Origin: Strongylocentrotus purpuratus
Lineage: Eukaryota > Echinodermata > Echinoidea > Camarodonta > Strongylocentrotidae
Assembly: GCF_000002235.5 (NCBI RefSeq)
Contig: NW_022145599.1
Location: 26,656,028 to 26,720,027, forward strand
Direction: 5' to 3'
Length of the DNA: 64,000 bases
Part shown: positions 24,652-36,037 of the stretch, one piece after another
Numbering within the stretch: position 1 is the stretch's first letter
Layout: each line of letters starts with the position of its first letter
Program-made: the position numbers and the translations under genes
Notes under the pieces: model-generated
What the model saw: the letters and a program-made list of their open reading frames with translations, nothing else
Told to the model about the DNA's origin: nothing
The model's database searches: none

Positions 24652-25033
24652 CTGTGGAATAAAGAGATAAACAGAATGCTGTATTAGGCATCTCAAAGGA
24701 AATATGATGGGGCAGATACAATCTTAAAACTCAAAGACAAATTATGACATTTTGTTAGGTATAGTATATAGCAAGTTTATACATTCATTTTAAAATAAAA
24801 TTTATTTCCAAGTATCTTGAACAAATATTAAAATATTTTTCACCTTTCGGCCCTACATTTACTAATTATAAAATAAAGGAAACATAGCAGTTGCATACTC
24901 TCCAAAATGATGAGGACATATGCAAACAGAAGCAAACATGAAGACCCACCATGTACTGCTAGAATGTTATAAAGAACTAATTACTATTTCAAACATACAC
25001 TGTATGAAGCCTAATAATGAACAGTACACATAC

Positions 25034-25278
25034 CTTCTTGGAAATAATTTACAGGCGGTCAAAGAAAGAGAATGGCCTCCGGCGTCTACCCCGACTGACC
25101 ACACCCAGTCTTTCTTGACCACGATAGTGCAGCGGGCCTTGTTTGAGTGACCATGCACTACCCGTCTCGGCTTCCTCCCTACTATTCCTATAGCAAGGCG
25201 TTTACGTCCCGAGAACCTCAGCAGTGTTCGACCCAGTATCCCCCCTCGGTCTCCCCCCTGCTGCTTCTGCGAATCAGT
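25034..25278 (-). CDS. Candidate internal exon, unknown product
   Basis: This 245-nt GC-rich island lies in AT-rich surroundings. It has a strong acceptor (TTTCCTACAG) at its left end in minus-strand reading and a GTATGTG donor at its right end. One frame is open throughout, with about 81 codons and a basic composition rich in Arg, Lys and Gly. It lies downstream of the three-exon Cys/His gene on the same strand, so it could be a 3' UTR exon, an alternative coding exon, or part of a separate gene. The stop codon of that gene lies before the exon-3 donor, which favours the UTR reading if the exons are joined. I do not recognise the peptide. Confidence 0.35.
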
Positions 25279-25329
25279 CTGTAGGAAAGAAGAACAAAGT
25301 GAGTTTAAAAAAAAAATCATTCATACTAA

Positions 25330-25828
25330 AAATGGGAGTCCACCCTGATATCAAGTTGGTTGTAATTAAACCATAAAAATGAGATAAACAAAGTAGTGCA
25401 ATATCAAATTAAGAATATGAAAGTTATGAATGTGTTAAGCTGTCATCATGTAAGCTCCTCTCCTACTTGCTCTATACAGATATATATATTTTTAAAATTC
25501 TCTTAGTTATTGATGACGGAATAGAAACGTTTCATACAGGGGTTGTATAAAACCAAACTTGCAATGATTATACTTAGGGTTAATATATGATTGAAACATT
25601 TATTAAGTGAAAATATACGTTTTTAGGATTTTTGGGGGAAAGGACACCGGGAGGCGGGCTCACGTCACGTGAAACGTCAGAATCGCCAATTGTGTTTGAT
25701 TGCTTGCTCCCATAATAATTTTCTAATTTTCAATCGGTTTAATATGTTCAAACTTTCACTGGCCTGTTTCTCTCATTTATCTGCTTCTATTAAAACCAAC
25801 TTAATATCAGGGAGTACATACATCCCCT
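25330..25828. mobile_element. Diverged TTAA-type MITE with long inverted ends
   Basis: It matches the element at 59,690-60,230. Shared parts are GAGTCCACCCTG near the left end; an interior with TATTGATGACGGAATA, a CTTGCAATGATTATACTTAGGG-like segment (residues differ slightly) and TTTTTAGGATTTTT; and a right end with CAAACTTTCACTGGC, GTTTCTCTCATTT and ATCCCCTTTAA. The right side ends at TTAA (25,829-25,832). The left TTAA has decayed. Confidence 0.7.
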
Positions 25829-26227
25829 TTAATTTCATTATGAGCCAGATCTTTGGTTTCATACTTCTTTTTAACGTACTTAACAACAGAATATGCATTC
25901 AGTTTAATTCATTTTCAGAACCCCCTATATATAAGTGGCAAATAACATGTTGCTGTTAAGGCCCTTTAGGGATCGATGATAAAAGAAACATTGAAACCAC
26001 CTCGGCTCACTTTGTTTCAACTAAAGATAAACAGTTGCTGCTATGTTGGTAAAGTTTGGGCAGATTCACAAGTCTTCAAATTTGAGATCTTTTGTTTAGG
26101 TACATAATTATACTTTGAATACATTGTATGCTCGTCTATTTTTTGGGGAGGGGGGGGGGGGGTATTGTTATAATTATAAAAATAGGCGAGCGTAGAAATA
26201 AAGTAATTTTACTTACCCAGGCTATTA

Positions 26228-27344
26228 TCACACATTGCCTCGCCTCGCGGCAATCCGGGCCGACCTCCGCAGGTTCTGGTTTGCCCGATTGGCGGCACGA
26301 CGTTGCTCCCTCTCTGCGGCGAGCTGAACAGCGGCGGCAGCTGCGATCTCTCGCTCTACCAGACGCGGTGACCTTCGTCTCGGGTGGAGTTGCTCACGCT
26401 CCTCCGCCCTCCTACGCTGTTCATCCTGCTGTTGGCGATTAGCAGAAACGACCTCCGCACGACCGTTCTCGCGATGCAACTTGTTGACTGTATAAACCAA
26501 GCAAAATATAAATGGTTAGGATGTGCTTCATGGCATTTCACAGATGACATTAAAATACACGATTCTCCATTGATATTCGTTATATAGATCTACCCCCCCC
26601 TAAAAAAGGCCAAATGGTGGCCCAACTCCTTAACCTGTCACAGTACAAAACGTACACTTTGAATGATCCATCATCTTACATACTTAGAAGTTACAGCTAT
26701 AGGGGCAGTGTAATTAGTCTCAAAATATTTTCGTCATGAATCAATATTCACGATTCTATACATACTATTTTTAACCAGTAAAGGTCTATGGTCCACAAGA
26801 CTGTCTTTTAAACAAATGAGAAGTAACAGTAATTTTGAGAGGTTTACTTTGAATAAATACATACCGTGTTGCGTGCAGTAGAGTTCAACGGCGTTTTCGT
26901 CTAGCGTGTGACGTCCACGCCGGCTGCAACGTCTGCCATTCCCATGAAGCCCAGTATGTGCAGAGCACTGGACCTCGGCTGGCTGTCTGTAATACAGGAA
27001 ACATACAACAAGGACATATTACTACTAGATTGCCAATAATAAGAGATTGCAAATAATTATAAAGTGCACATGTTACAATTTTTTAACACTTTTGATTAGG
27101 TAATTTGACAAAGGATGACTCTAAAGAAACCTATGTCAACTCATTTAGGGGTCATTATACTTCTTGAATGTATAATCAACTATGGTTGGTAAATTGGGTT
27201 TTAATTTAGGAGATTATTGTGTACTTACTGACGGTGTTGCCAGCACTCTCCTTCAATTCCTAAGGCTAGGGGTACCTTCCTCAAACAACGCGTACCCTTC
27301 TGGGTATACTCCACACAGTTATCGTTGTACCGGTTAGCAATCAT
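26228..27344 (-). CDS. Three-exon gene for a 165-residue double Cys/His-module protein, family not recognised
   Basis: The CDS joins 27,344-27,229, 26,986-26,865 and 26,487-26,228 on the minus strand. The introns have GTAAGT and GTATGT donors and TTACAG and ATACAG acceptors. Frame is kept across both junctions (116+122+260 = 498 nt). The ATG at 27,344 is the first in a frame that is otherwise open upstream to a stop. Residues 10-37 and 46-79 repeat one pattern, Cys-x9/12-Cys-x13/16-Cys-x2-His, with G-x-R-C at the second Cys and C-[WT]-Q-H at the end. This suggests two small metal-binding modules. Residues about 85-165 are rich in Arg, Glu, Gln and Ala and end in RRSARIAARRGNV, which suggests a helical, possibly nucleic-acid-binding tail. 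The pattern resembles short C...C..H zinc motifs, but I cannot name a family and infer no function. A good GTAAGT donor 11 nt past the stop implies a 3' UTR intron. Confidence 0.72.
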
Positions 27345-27887
27345 TATGACACTAAGCAATACGACGACGACGAATTCAATTACGAAGCAAAAACTAAGTA
27401 AAAATCTCCAAGCGACTTGTCTAGGACAGAATCTAGCAGAGACAGGCAGATTTCTAGCTCCTCATCTTACACGAAACCTAAAATTCGATTTGCGCGGGCG
27501 GTTTCTTTGAATGCATCACGTGATTTGAGCGGACGAACGAATCACATTCACCCAAGACAAAGGCATTTAATAATGGCAACGGGTTCCAAAAATATACTGG
27601 TGATAACTGTCATGCTATTGAGCCCACTGTGGTACAATCTATTGTCATGCTAATATAAGGTTGGAATTCCAGCGAACCTCGTACTTTCTATCGTCTGATT
27701 TGTAGAGGAATTGCTTGAAGCTATCGTCTTCAGCTGTTGATTGATAGAGCATTATAAGGTTATTCATGTACTGGACATAACTATTGTGCTCCTGCATGGG
27801 TGATCAGTAAAGTGTGCCCCGTATGACGTGAACGCCTTTCTTTCATTTTGATGGACACGCAACAATAAACCTGCAAACAAAATCGAT
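27345..27887. promoter_or_regulatory. Upstream region of the Cys/His gene
   Basis: This is the 5' flank of the gene reading leftward. It contains a GC-richer patch (27,480-27,530) including a CACGTG hexamer. No TATA box or repeat is evident. It is called regulatory by position only. Confidence 0.25.
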
Positions 27888-27895
27888 GTCAGAGG

Positions 27896-28074
27896 CAGGC
27901 ACGTAGCCACGGAGGGAGGGGGGGGGGGCATGTGCCCCCCAATTTTTTTTCTCCAAGAACGGTTGAAATTTTTTAGACACCTTTTTTAAACCTCGATCGA
28001 TTACATGTGTGTGCCCCCCCCAAAAAAAAAAACACAAACAAACAAACAAACATCAAACTCTGGCTACGTGCCTG
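27896..28074. mobile_element. Small hAT-like MITE with exact 8-bp target duplication
   Basis: The left end is CAGGCACGTAGCC and the right end is GGCTACGTGCCTG, an exact inverted repeat. It is flanked on both sides by GTCAGAGG (27,888-27,895 and 28,075-28,082). The interior holds a G run near the left end and a C run near the right. An 8-bp duplication and a CAGG start are typical of hAT elements; class assignment is inference. Confidence 0.88.
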
Positions 28075-28352
28075 GTCAGAGGAGACAGTTAGAAGGAAAA
28101 GAAGAAGAAAGTGAGCAAAGTGTGATAAATATTTCTTTTTTGATATCACTAAAATCGTCAAACAATCAGACCGCATAATAGACTTACATGTATTTCCCCT
28201 ATTTCGTCAATGTGTACAATCTGTTGAATTGGAATGTTGTATTGATTTGCCATGAGACAAACAAAGATTCACCCTTCTATAATCACCCAAACATCACATC
28301 ACTTGTGTTTTCTACCCAGTCCAGATTCTACCAATAGACCAATTTGTTTAAG

Positions 28353-28655
28353 CCAGTTCACGGTCGCAATCTGAGCATGAGCAGAAAAAGGTCATTGCAG
28401 AACAAATTGTGAAATACACGGAGACGAAATACTGGATACGTGCTCATGAAAGTTATGTAATCATTATTCATTTATGCACTCCATGATACACAGGTGGAAG
28501 TATTCTTTGAAAAAGGGGGAAAAAAGGGCTATTTATGTAGCACATCCATCGCTGTAGGAGTGATTATTTCAAAAATTTACAAAGTGGGACCTCTTCATGT
28601 TTGAAGATCTGTGGATATTCGGGGTCATTGCAGTAATGTGCTAACCGTGAACTGG
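28353..28655. mobile_element. MITE with CCAGTTCACGGT inverted ends
   Basis: CCAGTTCACGGT (28,353-28,364) and ACCGTGAACTGG (28,644-28,655) are exact inverses. The inverse also continues outward as AATAGACCA, with a short insertion on the left side. The interior matches the fragment at 24,104-24,300, so the family is dispersed. No clear target duplication was found. Confidence 0.6.
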
Positions 28656-28861
28656 TCTATTAACACATGGTACGAGTTTAAATGACCCCAATTTCCAACA
28701 GATTTTGGAGATGGCGCTTTTTGGATTTGAGAATAATCGCTGCTAATGTGATAGCGGTGCGTTACGATTCCCCCTTTTGAAAATAATACTTTCACTTGTG
28801 TAGGTACCATGCATGTCATGGAATTCACTTTTGATTACGTATTTTCCATGACCTCTATCTG

Positions 28862-29690
28862 TTAATAATAATAATAATACATATGATTTATAAGGCGCCA
28901 AATCCACTTGACAGTCAAATGCTCAAGGCGCAGCTTGTGCAAAAGATGAAATACATACATGATACATTTATACAAAGTGCGATAGGAAAGGTACAGACAT
29001 GAAAGGTGATGGTAATCAATTATAAGCTAAATTAAACAGATATTTCTTAAGATTGTTTTTTAACACCTCAGCAGAACTGCTATTCTTAACCCATTGAGGG
29101 AGAGTATTCCATAACGAAGGCCCAGCATGAGCGAAGGTTCGTTCCCCCCACTTTGTTTTAACCCTAGGAGTAACAAGTAAGCCAGAGTTTTGAGAACGTA
29201 GCTGTCTAGAAGAAAAGTAATGCTTAATCAAGCCGATGTTATACTGCGGAGCAGAGCCATGTATACAGTGAAATAATAGCAAAATAATCTTGAAAACAAC
29301 ACGTTTTTCTACGGGCAACCAATGGAGTGATTTGAGGACTGGTGTGATGTGACTGTACTTGTTGGACAGGGTCACGACACGAGCAGCAGCATTTTGTAAT
29401 CTTTGTAATTTTGCGAGTAGGTTGTGAGGCGAACTAAACAAAAGGCCATTACCAAAATCCAAGCGAGAAGAAATCAAAGCATGAGTAATTTTCTCGGTGG
29501 CACCACGGTTAAGATATTTACGAATAAAACCCAAATTGCGTAACTGATAACGTACTGATTTTGAGACATATTGAATTTGAGTAGACATTTTCATGTTTGA
29601 GTCGAGAAACACACCAAGGTTGCGACATACATTAGATACATTAGATGTTGTAGATCGTAGGCTATCATCGAAATAACTGCAAACAAACAT
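28862..29690 (-). mobile_element. 5'-truncated L2/CR1-like LINE, reverse transcriptase C-terminal part
   Basis: A 227-codon minus-strand frame (29,699-29,016) reads as the thumb and C-terminal part of a non-LTR reverse transcriptase. It contains RNLGVFLDSNM, SRLDFGNGLL, LQRLQNAAARVV, ITPVLKSLHWLPV and PSLWNTLPQWV, the order seen in CR1/L2/Jockey-group elements. The catalytic region and endonuclease are absent. After the stop (29,016) a 3' UTR of about 150 nt ends in GGCGCCTTATAAATC and (ATT)n at 28,862-28,880, an L2-type tail. The frame has no internal stop, so the insertion is fairly young. Confidence 0.85.
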
Positions 29691-29699
29691 ACAAAACAA

Positions 29700-30048
29700 G
29701 CCCCGCGAAACGTTTTAAAAAGTGGGGGGGGGGGGGGGCTAAAGTATTTACGATCAGGTAAGTTCAAGTTCATTTTATTCAAAACCACACAAAACATGAT
29801 ATGATCTTTTACCTAAAAAAAGAGACTGGTAAAAGTACATTATTATATTAAGAGTAAGAGGACACTTTTTTTTTTTTTGATCCCAAAAAAAATCGCAACG
29901 ACTCAGCCAGCCGCTGAATAAGCGGGGGGGGGGGGTAAGAGGACATTTTTTTTTTTTTTTTGTCTTGAAATTTTTCTGCGTTGGGGGGGGGGGTAAGGTC
30001 ACCTTTTTTAGGTCAGCCATGGGCATAACACCCCTGCGTACGCGCCTG
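29700..30048. mobile_element. Decayed copy of the G-run MITE family
   Basis: It shares with 39,579-39,876 the motifs ATCGCAACGACTCAGC, GCCGCTGAATAAG followed by a long G run and TAAGAGGA, a GTTGG(G)n TAAGGT segment, TTTTTTAGGTCAGCCAT and the right end CCTGCGTACGCGCCTG. Several G or T homopolymers exceed 10 nt. The left end is missing or replaced next to the LINE. Confidence 0.7.
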
Positions 30049-31839
30049 TGACAAATCAATATATAATCAAAGTACAAAGGAAAGGTCGTCAAAGAAACTC
30101 TACAAAAGCGAAATGATGAAGACAATTTTATTTTACTATTTGCCTTAATTGACACAACTGCTTAAAATTATATGTGAACACTGCCTTCTTACGAATCTTC
30201 TATTCCATGTTTCCTTCTTTTTTTCCTTCTTAATCTGTAATGCGGTTATTTTTACTTTTCAAAACACAAACAAAAATAGTGCGAAACCTGGAAGTATTTT
30301 ACAGAGATTTACAACATCATTTTCAGACGTAGATTAAAATATTTTAGTAACTTCCAATTGCAATCAACACTTGTATAACTAAATGGAAAACCAAGCAATA
30401 ATTTATTTTCCATTAACACGAAGTATTTGTAATTGGAAGTTACTTTTGCGCATATGCATAAAACTGTGGGGTTTTTCATTAACACTTGCTTTGCGCTATT
30501 ATTTTGGGGTTGGCTTTTTATGTTGTATAAATCAAGACTTTTCTGTAGTAAAAAAAACAAGAATATCAAGCGGGTTACAGTAACATATTTCCTCTTCGAC
30601 GTAAATTTCACGTGAATGAAGAACATGATTCATCTCAAGTCAGCCTCGTAATGTTCACGTGAATTTCACGCAGATATTTTGACTAAAACTATCACTAACG
30701 CTTCACGTGTTTCTGTGACGCGATAATTTCGTTTATGAAGATGTAATTTCATAACCAAACAAACACGGGAGTATTAGGTTTACAAACCATGGTCTTCAAG
30801 GTAGTGATAATCACGTTATTATAATGGTGATATTGCAGTGACAATTGCGTGATTTAGTGTACGTGTGTTTTAAGTGACCTAGTGCAATAAATGTATTAAC
30901 ACATTTACGTAAATGTCCGGTGTTTGAATAACGTAACTCTCCTCAAGTCGATACCTTGGTATTGACGTGATTTCCACGTGATTTTGTTTATTGGGTAAGC
31001 TATTTCATCAGGATTTTTTTTTTCTTTAGAAGTTGTATTCCTTCTGAGAATTTTTTATTTTTGGAGCAATTATCTTCAACTTATATTCAAGAAATTCATA
31101 AATTAACAACAACAAAAACGATATAATTATATACACATCAGAAATGTACGTGGATAAAGTTTGTACATATATAGATGCCATGTAGCTTTTCATTTTTCTT
31201 GCCTTCGTTTTAATTCTTTTTATATTAAATCACATGCAAAAATTAAACCCTCTACTCTGAAAACAGAAAGTTTTGTGCTTGAAGAAAATAAATATATATT
31301 ATATTCTCACAATAACCCTCTAAGAATGAAATAAAAAGCAGTCATGGGTAGGTTTTCATACAGAGGAGAACCAACAATAATACCAAACCGAGGAAAAAGG
31401 TTATTTAGAACAAAGATTATTTTCAAATTATAGTAGTATTTTTCAAAGCATCAAAAATTAGGAATTTCTGCTTCAAAAATATATTTAGCAAACATATACA
31501 ATGTACCATTGCCCCCCCTCTCCCAACTGGGATATACTATAACACCGAACTGAAACAAAGTGATTTAATATGAAGTATGAAGATTATTATCAAAAGTAGT
31601 GTTTTTCAAAGTAAAAACAATTGTGAACTTCTGCTTCAAAAATACATTAAACAAACATTTGCAAAGTACAAATTTCCCCAAAATACAAGTGACATCATTT
31701 ATGTAGTTAATGTGATTTCGGTTATCAACAACTTTGACGGCTCACCAGTTATAACATGCTTTTTTATTACATTGTAAAACGAATGCGAATATTTATTCTT
31801 CTTCAGACTCTTGAATCCTCATCAATTGACAACAAATTA
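30049..31839. repeat. Unit A, 3' flank of the receptor exon 2
   Basis: It aligns in order with 42,690-44,142, 47,800-49,672 and 56,720-59,090. Shared anchors are AACACTGCCTTCTTACGA, AATTGGAAGTTAC-like, TTAATAAGCTATTTCATCA-like, GATGCCA.GTAGC and TTTTCAAAG. It contains short repeated elements and no convincing coding frame. Confidence 0.7.
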
Positions 31840-33897
31840 CTATAATCTTTCGTCGATATTTAATGGTACCACCCTGTTTTTGTTGCAAGACAGAATCGAA
31901 CGAAATTCTTTTAATCTCCACCAATACAGCACAGAATTTGTAATCAAATTCAAAACACTACACTCGAACACTATAAAGTACAGACAATCTCCGAAAGAGA
32001 TGTCACGTATGTAATACGAACTGTCTTGTTTCAATCTGATCGATAAAGCTAAAGACAAAGTAGCAGAAATCAAAGTTGTTCCATACACTAAAGCGAATGT
32101 CCGAAGAAGTTGTTTGTTTTCTCTTTTTCTCTCCATCATCTGGATGTTGTCATTGCATGGAGCCTTAGCAACAGCGTGATAGATCAGGCAAATACTTGCA
32201 CCCGTGAAACAACATAATACCATTTGCGAAATGGTGGCGCCAAGTTCTGCATCACTATCGTAAAAGCAGAGAAAGCAGTTAACCAAGATGCGATACAGGC
32301 GACAAAGCATCTTGGAGTGGTGATGATGTTGCGTACACCAAAGGGGTCGATCCGAATGGTGATGAGCTGATAGAGAGCAACAAAGAAGATGTTGATAAGG
32401 GACACATTGGTTCCGATTACTATCATGACTCGTACCCGAACCAATCCACGCTGTTGATAAATTGGTGAATGAAAGATAAATAATAATAATAATATTAAAT
32501 ACTTGTTTACCCCGTAGTGAAACTTCAGTAGAATCGGTGCTTCCAGAGAGCCCTGCATTTATTTGTTTACCCATCGATTGGCAGGTACTCATGGATAGAA
32601 AATGGCACGAATGGGGATTAATGTCTAGCCAAGGGTCGTTTGTACTAGGCTGGGATACGAACCCTCATCTCTTAGACTGAGAGTCAATTAAGTGACCGAA
32701 CCACTAAGCCACGAAACCTCCACAATACGGTTACAATACAATAAACGTACTTTTAATGCATCATTTTCGTACATCATTTTCGTACATTAGAGAAATCAAG
32801 AAATAACGGGTAGACATCTTGTGTAGTTCGAAACAAAACCGGTCCAATATTTCTGGGTTATTTGGTCGTAGAATTTGAGTCCGTTATACCATTACTCCTT
32901 CCTACTACCGGCCTACTCCACTAGTCTACGGGCATGCACCTACTGCCTGTTGACACTTAAACACAGTTTCATAAAGTCTTGAGCAAAGTATATCTGTCAG
33001 TCACTGGTTGTGAACAGTACTGGGATTATTGAATGTGGTCTGTGTATAGTCTCCTAGCTCCATTAGCTCAGACCCTCGTTCATGCATGGCGACTGACAAA
33101 GGTTTGTGCCTATAACATACCACTCCACCGCGAGATATTCCTCCACCCGACCCTTCGTTAACCCTTATATTACTCTAAACCTCTAAATATAATACAGATA
33201 AATCAAATGGCAACCCTAATCTGAACACAATGCCCTGGACGAAATTAAGCCGAAGCAATCGTAATCAAAGCATAATTTTGTCAGATCACCTATAAACTAT
33301 ACCTGTCAGAAATATCACGTAGTATAGAAATATAACGTAATACCATGGTAGTATTTAACTCATAGGTAGTATCCTCATCAGTATTAACAAAAAAAGTACT
33401 GCGCTTCCCGACTGAAGCTTGCTATAGTCAATACCCCAGCATTACCAGGTTCCCATGTGATACACCTGGGTCGAGACGGGCTACAATGGTTAAAAAAACC
33501 TAAAGGGATCATTGTAAACATGTCAAGAGCCTTCACTAATATAACACGACAATTTGAAGAAAACAAACAATTGAAAAAACCTTACTATATGGTCTTTAAA
33601 ACAAAATGGCTACAATGATACCCTTGGGTTGCCTTCATAAGATACGATGTTTACCAAGGTTACTGCAATGGTAGTAATGAAATCTGCTAAGACCATATTG
33701 AACTGAAATATAAATCTACGTTGTCGAAGTCGGCGATGACAGGGTATTAGTAGTAGAGTACTGAATGACAACAGACCAGCGATTCCCACAGTCAGAATGA
33801 AAGGCGTATATAAACTTGGTAGAGATATATCACACATTGAGTTTGAGGACGTAACAGATGTATAATTCGAAGTTTGCGCTGACGACATGTCTTCCAT
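31840..33897 (-). pseudogene. Receptor A: two-exon rhodopsin-like GPCR, frameshifted
   Basis: Exon 1 (33,897-33,622, 92 codons) has an Asn-rich N-terminus, TM1 (FILTVGIAGLLSFSTLLLI), a basic first loop (RRLRQRR) and TM2 with NMVLAD, matching the N-x3-A-D of class A receptors. Its donor is GTATCA, phase 0. Exon 2 (32,450-31,840) follows ATCAACAG and encodes TM3-TM7. Compared with C and D, 22 nt are missing between TM4 and TM5 (around 32,255-32,280). TM3-TM4 and TM5-TM7 therefore lie in different frames. Both halves are otherwise well preserved, so the loss may be recent or an assembly error. Introns of C and D are at the same place. Family membership rests on the paralogues and on the TM2 and TM4 Trp landmarks. 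Confidence 0.78.
32474..32721 (-). mobile_element. tRNA-derived SINE in the intron of receptor A
   Basis: On the minus strand, a pol III A box TGGCTTAGTGG (32,711-32,701) and a B box-like GGTTCGTATCC (32,663-32,653) are correctly spaced. The body ends in (ATT)n near 32,475. It is the same family and same intronic position as the copy at 50,346-50,519. Confidence 0.75.
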
Positions 33898-33949
33898 TTT
33901 AATTTTTGTTTGAAGTATAGTTTATTTCATTAGAATTATAAAAAAAAAT

Positions 33950-34390
33950 GATGTCCCTAGTTTCCTCTATCTTGAGTGCTGTTCCAGCGTCTGCGATCTG
34001 TACAATATCTCAGGTATCCAGGATCTTGGAAACGTCAAGAGTACAGGAGACTACAAGAGAATCAGCAGTATGATCCTCAAATGTCAGTGGTCTGTTCTAT
34101 CTACGAGGCTAGGAGACTTGTGAAAAATATAAGAACGGCCTTTCTACCATTCAGCTGGCAGCTTTATTTTCCTATCACCAATCGCAAACATCGAATAATC
34201 ATGACATGATCCTCCACATGTACGAAACTGGGAGCGACATACAGGCAAATTTTCACTGCCAACCCGCTATCCTTGGATTCAACAGCCTTCCAGCAAATAC
34301 AGTGCAAGGTGACTGTCAATAGAAATTCAAATGACTACTCCTGAGGCACGTAATGGCTTAACCCACTCTCTAATTACCTTCACCTTCATC
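33950..34390 (+). mobile_element. Fossil LINE C-terminus upstream of receptor A
   Basis: Broken plus-strand frames resemble the end of a Jockey/CR1-group reverse transcriptase: a LEY-C-S start, QRL/QRR, DPQMSVVCSIYEARRLV, then IPEFNSLPAN-like residues. Equivalent fossils lie at 41,265-41,700, 46,395-46,825 and 55,530-55,970. The element therefore inserted before the units were duplicated. Confidence 0.6.
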
Positions 34391-34395
34391 ACCTC

Positions 34396-34401
<6 letters not shown>

Positions 34402-34434
<33 letters not shown>

Positions 34435-34492
34435 TCTCTCTCTATTACTCTCTCTCTCTCTCTATTACTCTCTCTTTCCCTCTCCCTCCTTC
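34402..34492. repeat. (CT)n microsatellite, unit A
   Basis: CT repeat with a few interruptions. The same position in the other units carries (CT)n at 41,698-41,770, 46,830-46,890 and 55,970-56,035. Confidence 0.9.
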
Positions 34493-34649
34493 TAATTAGG
34501 AAAAAAAAAAAATCGAATTTCCACTTTAGTCTACCTGGCAGGAATTAATTCCATGAGATGTTAGAGCACCGCAATGACAGTCATGCTATAAAGCCAGGAT
34601 AATAGTCGGGGACGAGTGTCAAGTCTGACAGATTTAATTTATTATTATC

Positions 34650-34778
34650 ATGTCTCGATATATATTATGCTGGACAAAGGAAACTGATCTGAGCGACGTC
34701 TCTGCTATTAATGTTCGTGCTTATCACGAACTAGGTACATACAAAACTCTTAAAGGAGTTAGTGACATCAAATCTTGA
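34650..34778 (+). CDS. Short conserved ORF, unit A copy (42 aa), unknown
   Basis: It starts MSRY and ends GVSDIKS-stop. Compared with the copies at 41,813 and 46,932 it differs by a 6-nt and a 3-nt insertion, both in frame, and by several silent changes. The motif WTKETDLSD and the end D-I-K-S-stop are kept. No family is recognised. A second, broken similarity lies at 35,225-35,335. Confidence 0.3.
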   Translation: MSRYILCWTKETDLSDVSAINVRAYHELGTYKTLKGVSDIKS

Positions 34779-35850
34779 CACCAAATCTTCATTAAAATCG
34801 AAATGCTCTCAGCAAGTTTAATTGCCAGTTTTCAGGGGGAAACGAGAACAAACACACCTTAAAGCCCCCTCTAAACTGTTGGGAGTTCCAAACATTTTAT
34901 GCCAAAATTTCACTTAAATTGTATGATATTGAAAAGAGGATGTCATTTAAAACACATTTCTGCAAGGACTTTCAAGTCGATATTGATGAAAGAATACAAA
35001 TTAAGGTTTTCGACTTTACGACAGCAAACCCAAATTGTTAACTCTTTTTTTGGGGGGGGGGAAACTTGGCAGAAGTGTGTCTTAATTGAAATCCGCTTTT
35101 ACATTATGATACAATAGTCAAATTTTGCCATTAAACTTTTGGCGAATTATGAGCTCCCACACTTTAAAGCGTAGTATTAGGTCTATAAGATTAAGACTGC
35201 AAAATCTGCCATTGTGGTTTCTGCTTGTACGTGTTACATAAAGCTGAGGTGAGTGAAATCTCTGCTATTAATGTACGTGCTTATCACGTTCTAGGTAAAT
35301 CCGTAACGCTTGAAGAAGTTTGTCACATTTAATCTTGACATCAAATCTTCATTAAAATGATTGAATGCTCTCAGCAATTTAATGTCCGGTTTTCAGGGGA
35401 AAACTAGAGTTTCAAGGGAGCCTATATGGAACAAGGGATTAGTGCTTTCACTATTCTTCCAGTCATGTCATTCCACAGTTATGAATATTCATGTATTAAA
35501 AGGAAAATTAACATCTAATTCCTGATGATTAAAACAATCTGTTCATGTATCTTGGGGCATTTAAAAAAAGAGACTAAATCTCTCATTGAGTTTCTACATG
35601 TGTTTTTTCTCGATGATAGCTTATTCTTCTCCTTGACGAATTCAATGTCTAGTTTAATTTTTTTTTAGTTGAAGTTGATTTTGTGTTACAACCATCACTT
35701 CAGTTTGAAGTGTTTGGTAGATTTTCTGAATATTTGATTTGAACAATCGTGTCAGACGCTCTAGTGCATCAATTTGTATTTCGAGATTGTTAAACCCCTC
35801 CTCATTTTTTTTTAATTGTAAACATAAATAAAATATACTATTTAAAGGAG
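34779..35850. repeat. Unit A tail
   Basis: This non-coding tail is shared with the other units: ATGCTCTCAGCAAG, CGGTTTTCAGGGG and later TTTGAAGTGTTTG.CAGA.TTTCTGAATATTTGAT.TGAACA. A portion is present twice (34,690-34,860 and 35,240-35,420). No gene is seen. Confidence 0.55.
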
Positions 35851-36037
35851 GCAAAGCAAAATAAGTGTTCCTCCCCCCCCCCCCCCCCCAAGCCATTGAA
35901 CGAAATATCTGACGACGTAATTTTCCAATTCCAGGGGGAAAAAAAGAAAGAGTGTGCTCTTACGTGATACATGTCACGTGATATTAGTGTCCCAAATAAA
36001 ATATTTAAAACAAATTAATTGCCCTCATCTGCTCTAG

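Noticed and set aside
26128..26442. 104-codon plus-strand frame over the Cys/His gene exon 3
   Set aside because: It is antisense to an exon with matching splice sites and continuous frame, starts in an intron and has no splice context of its own.
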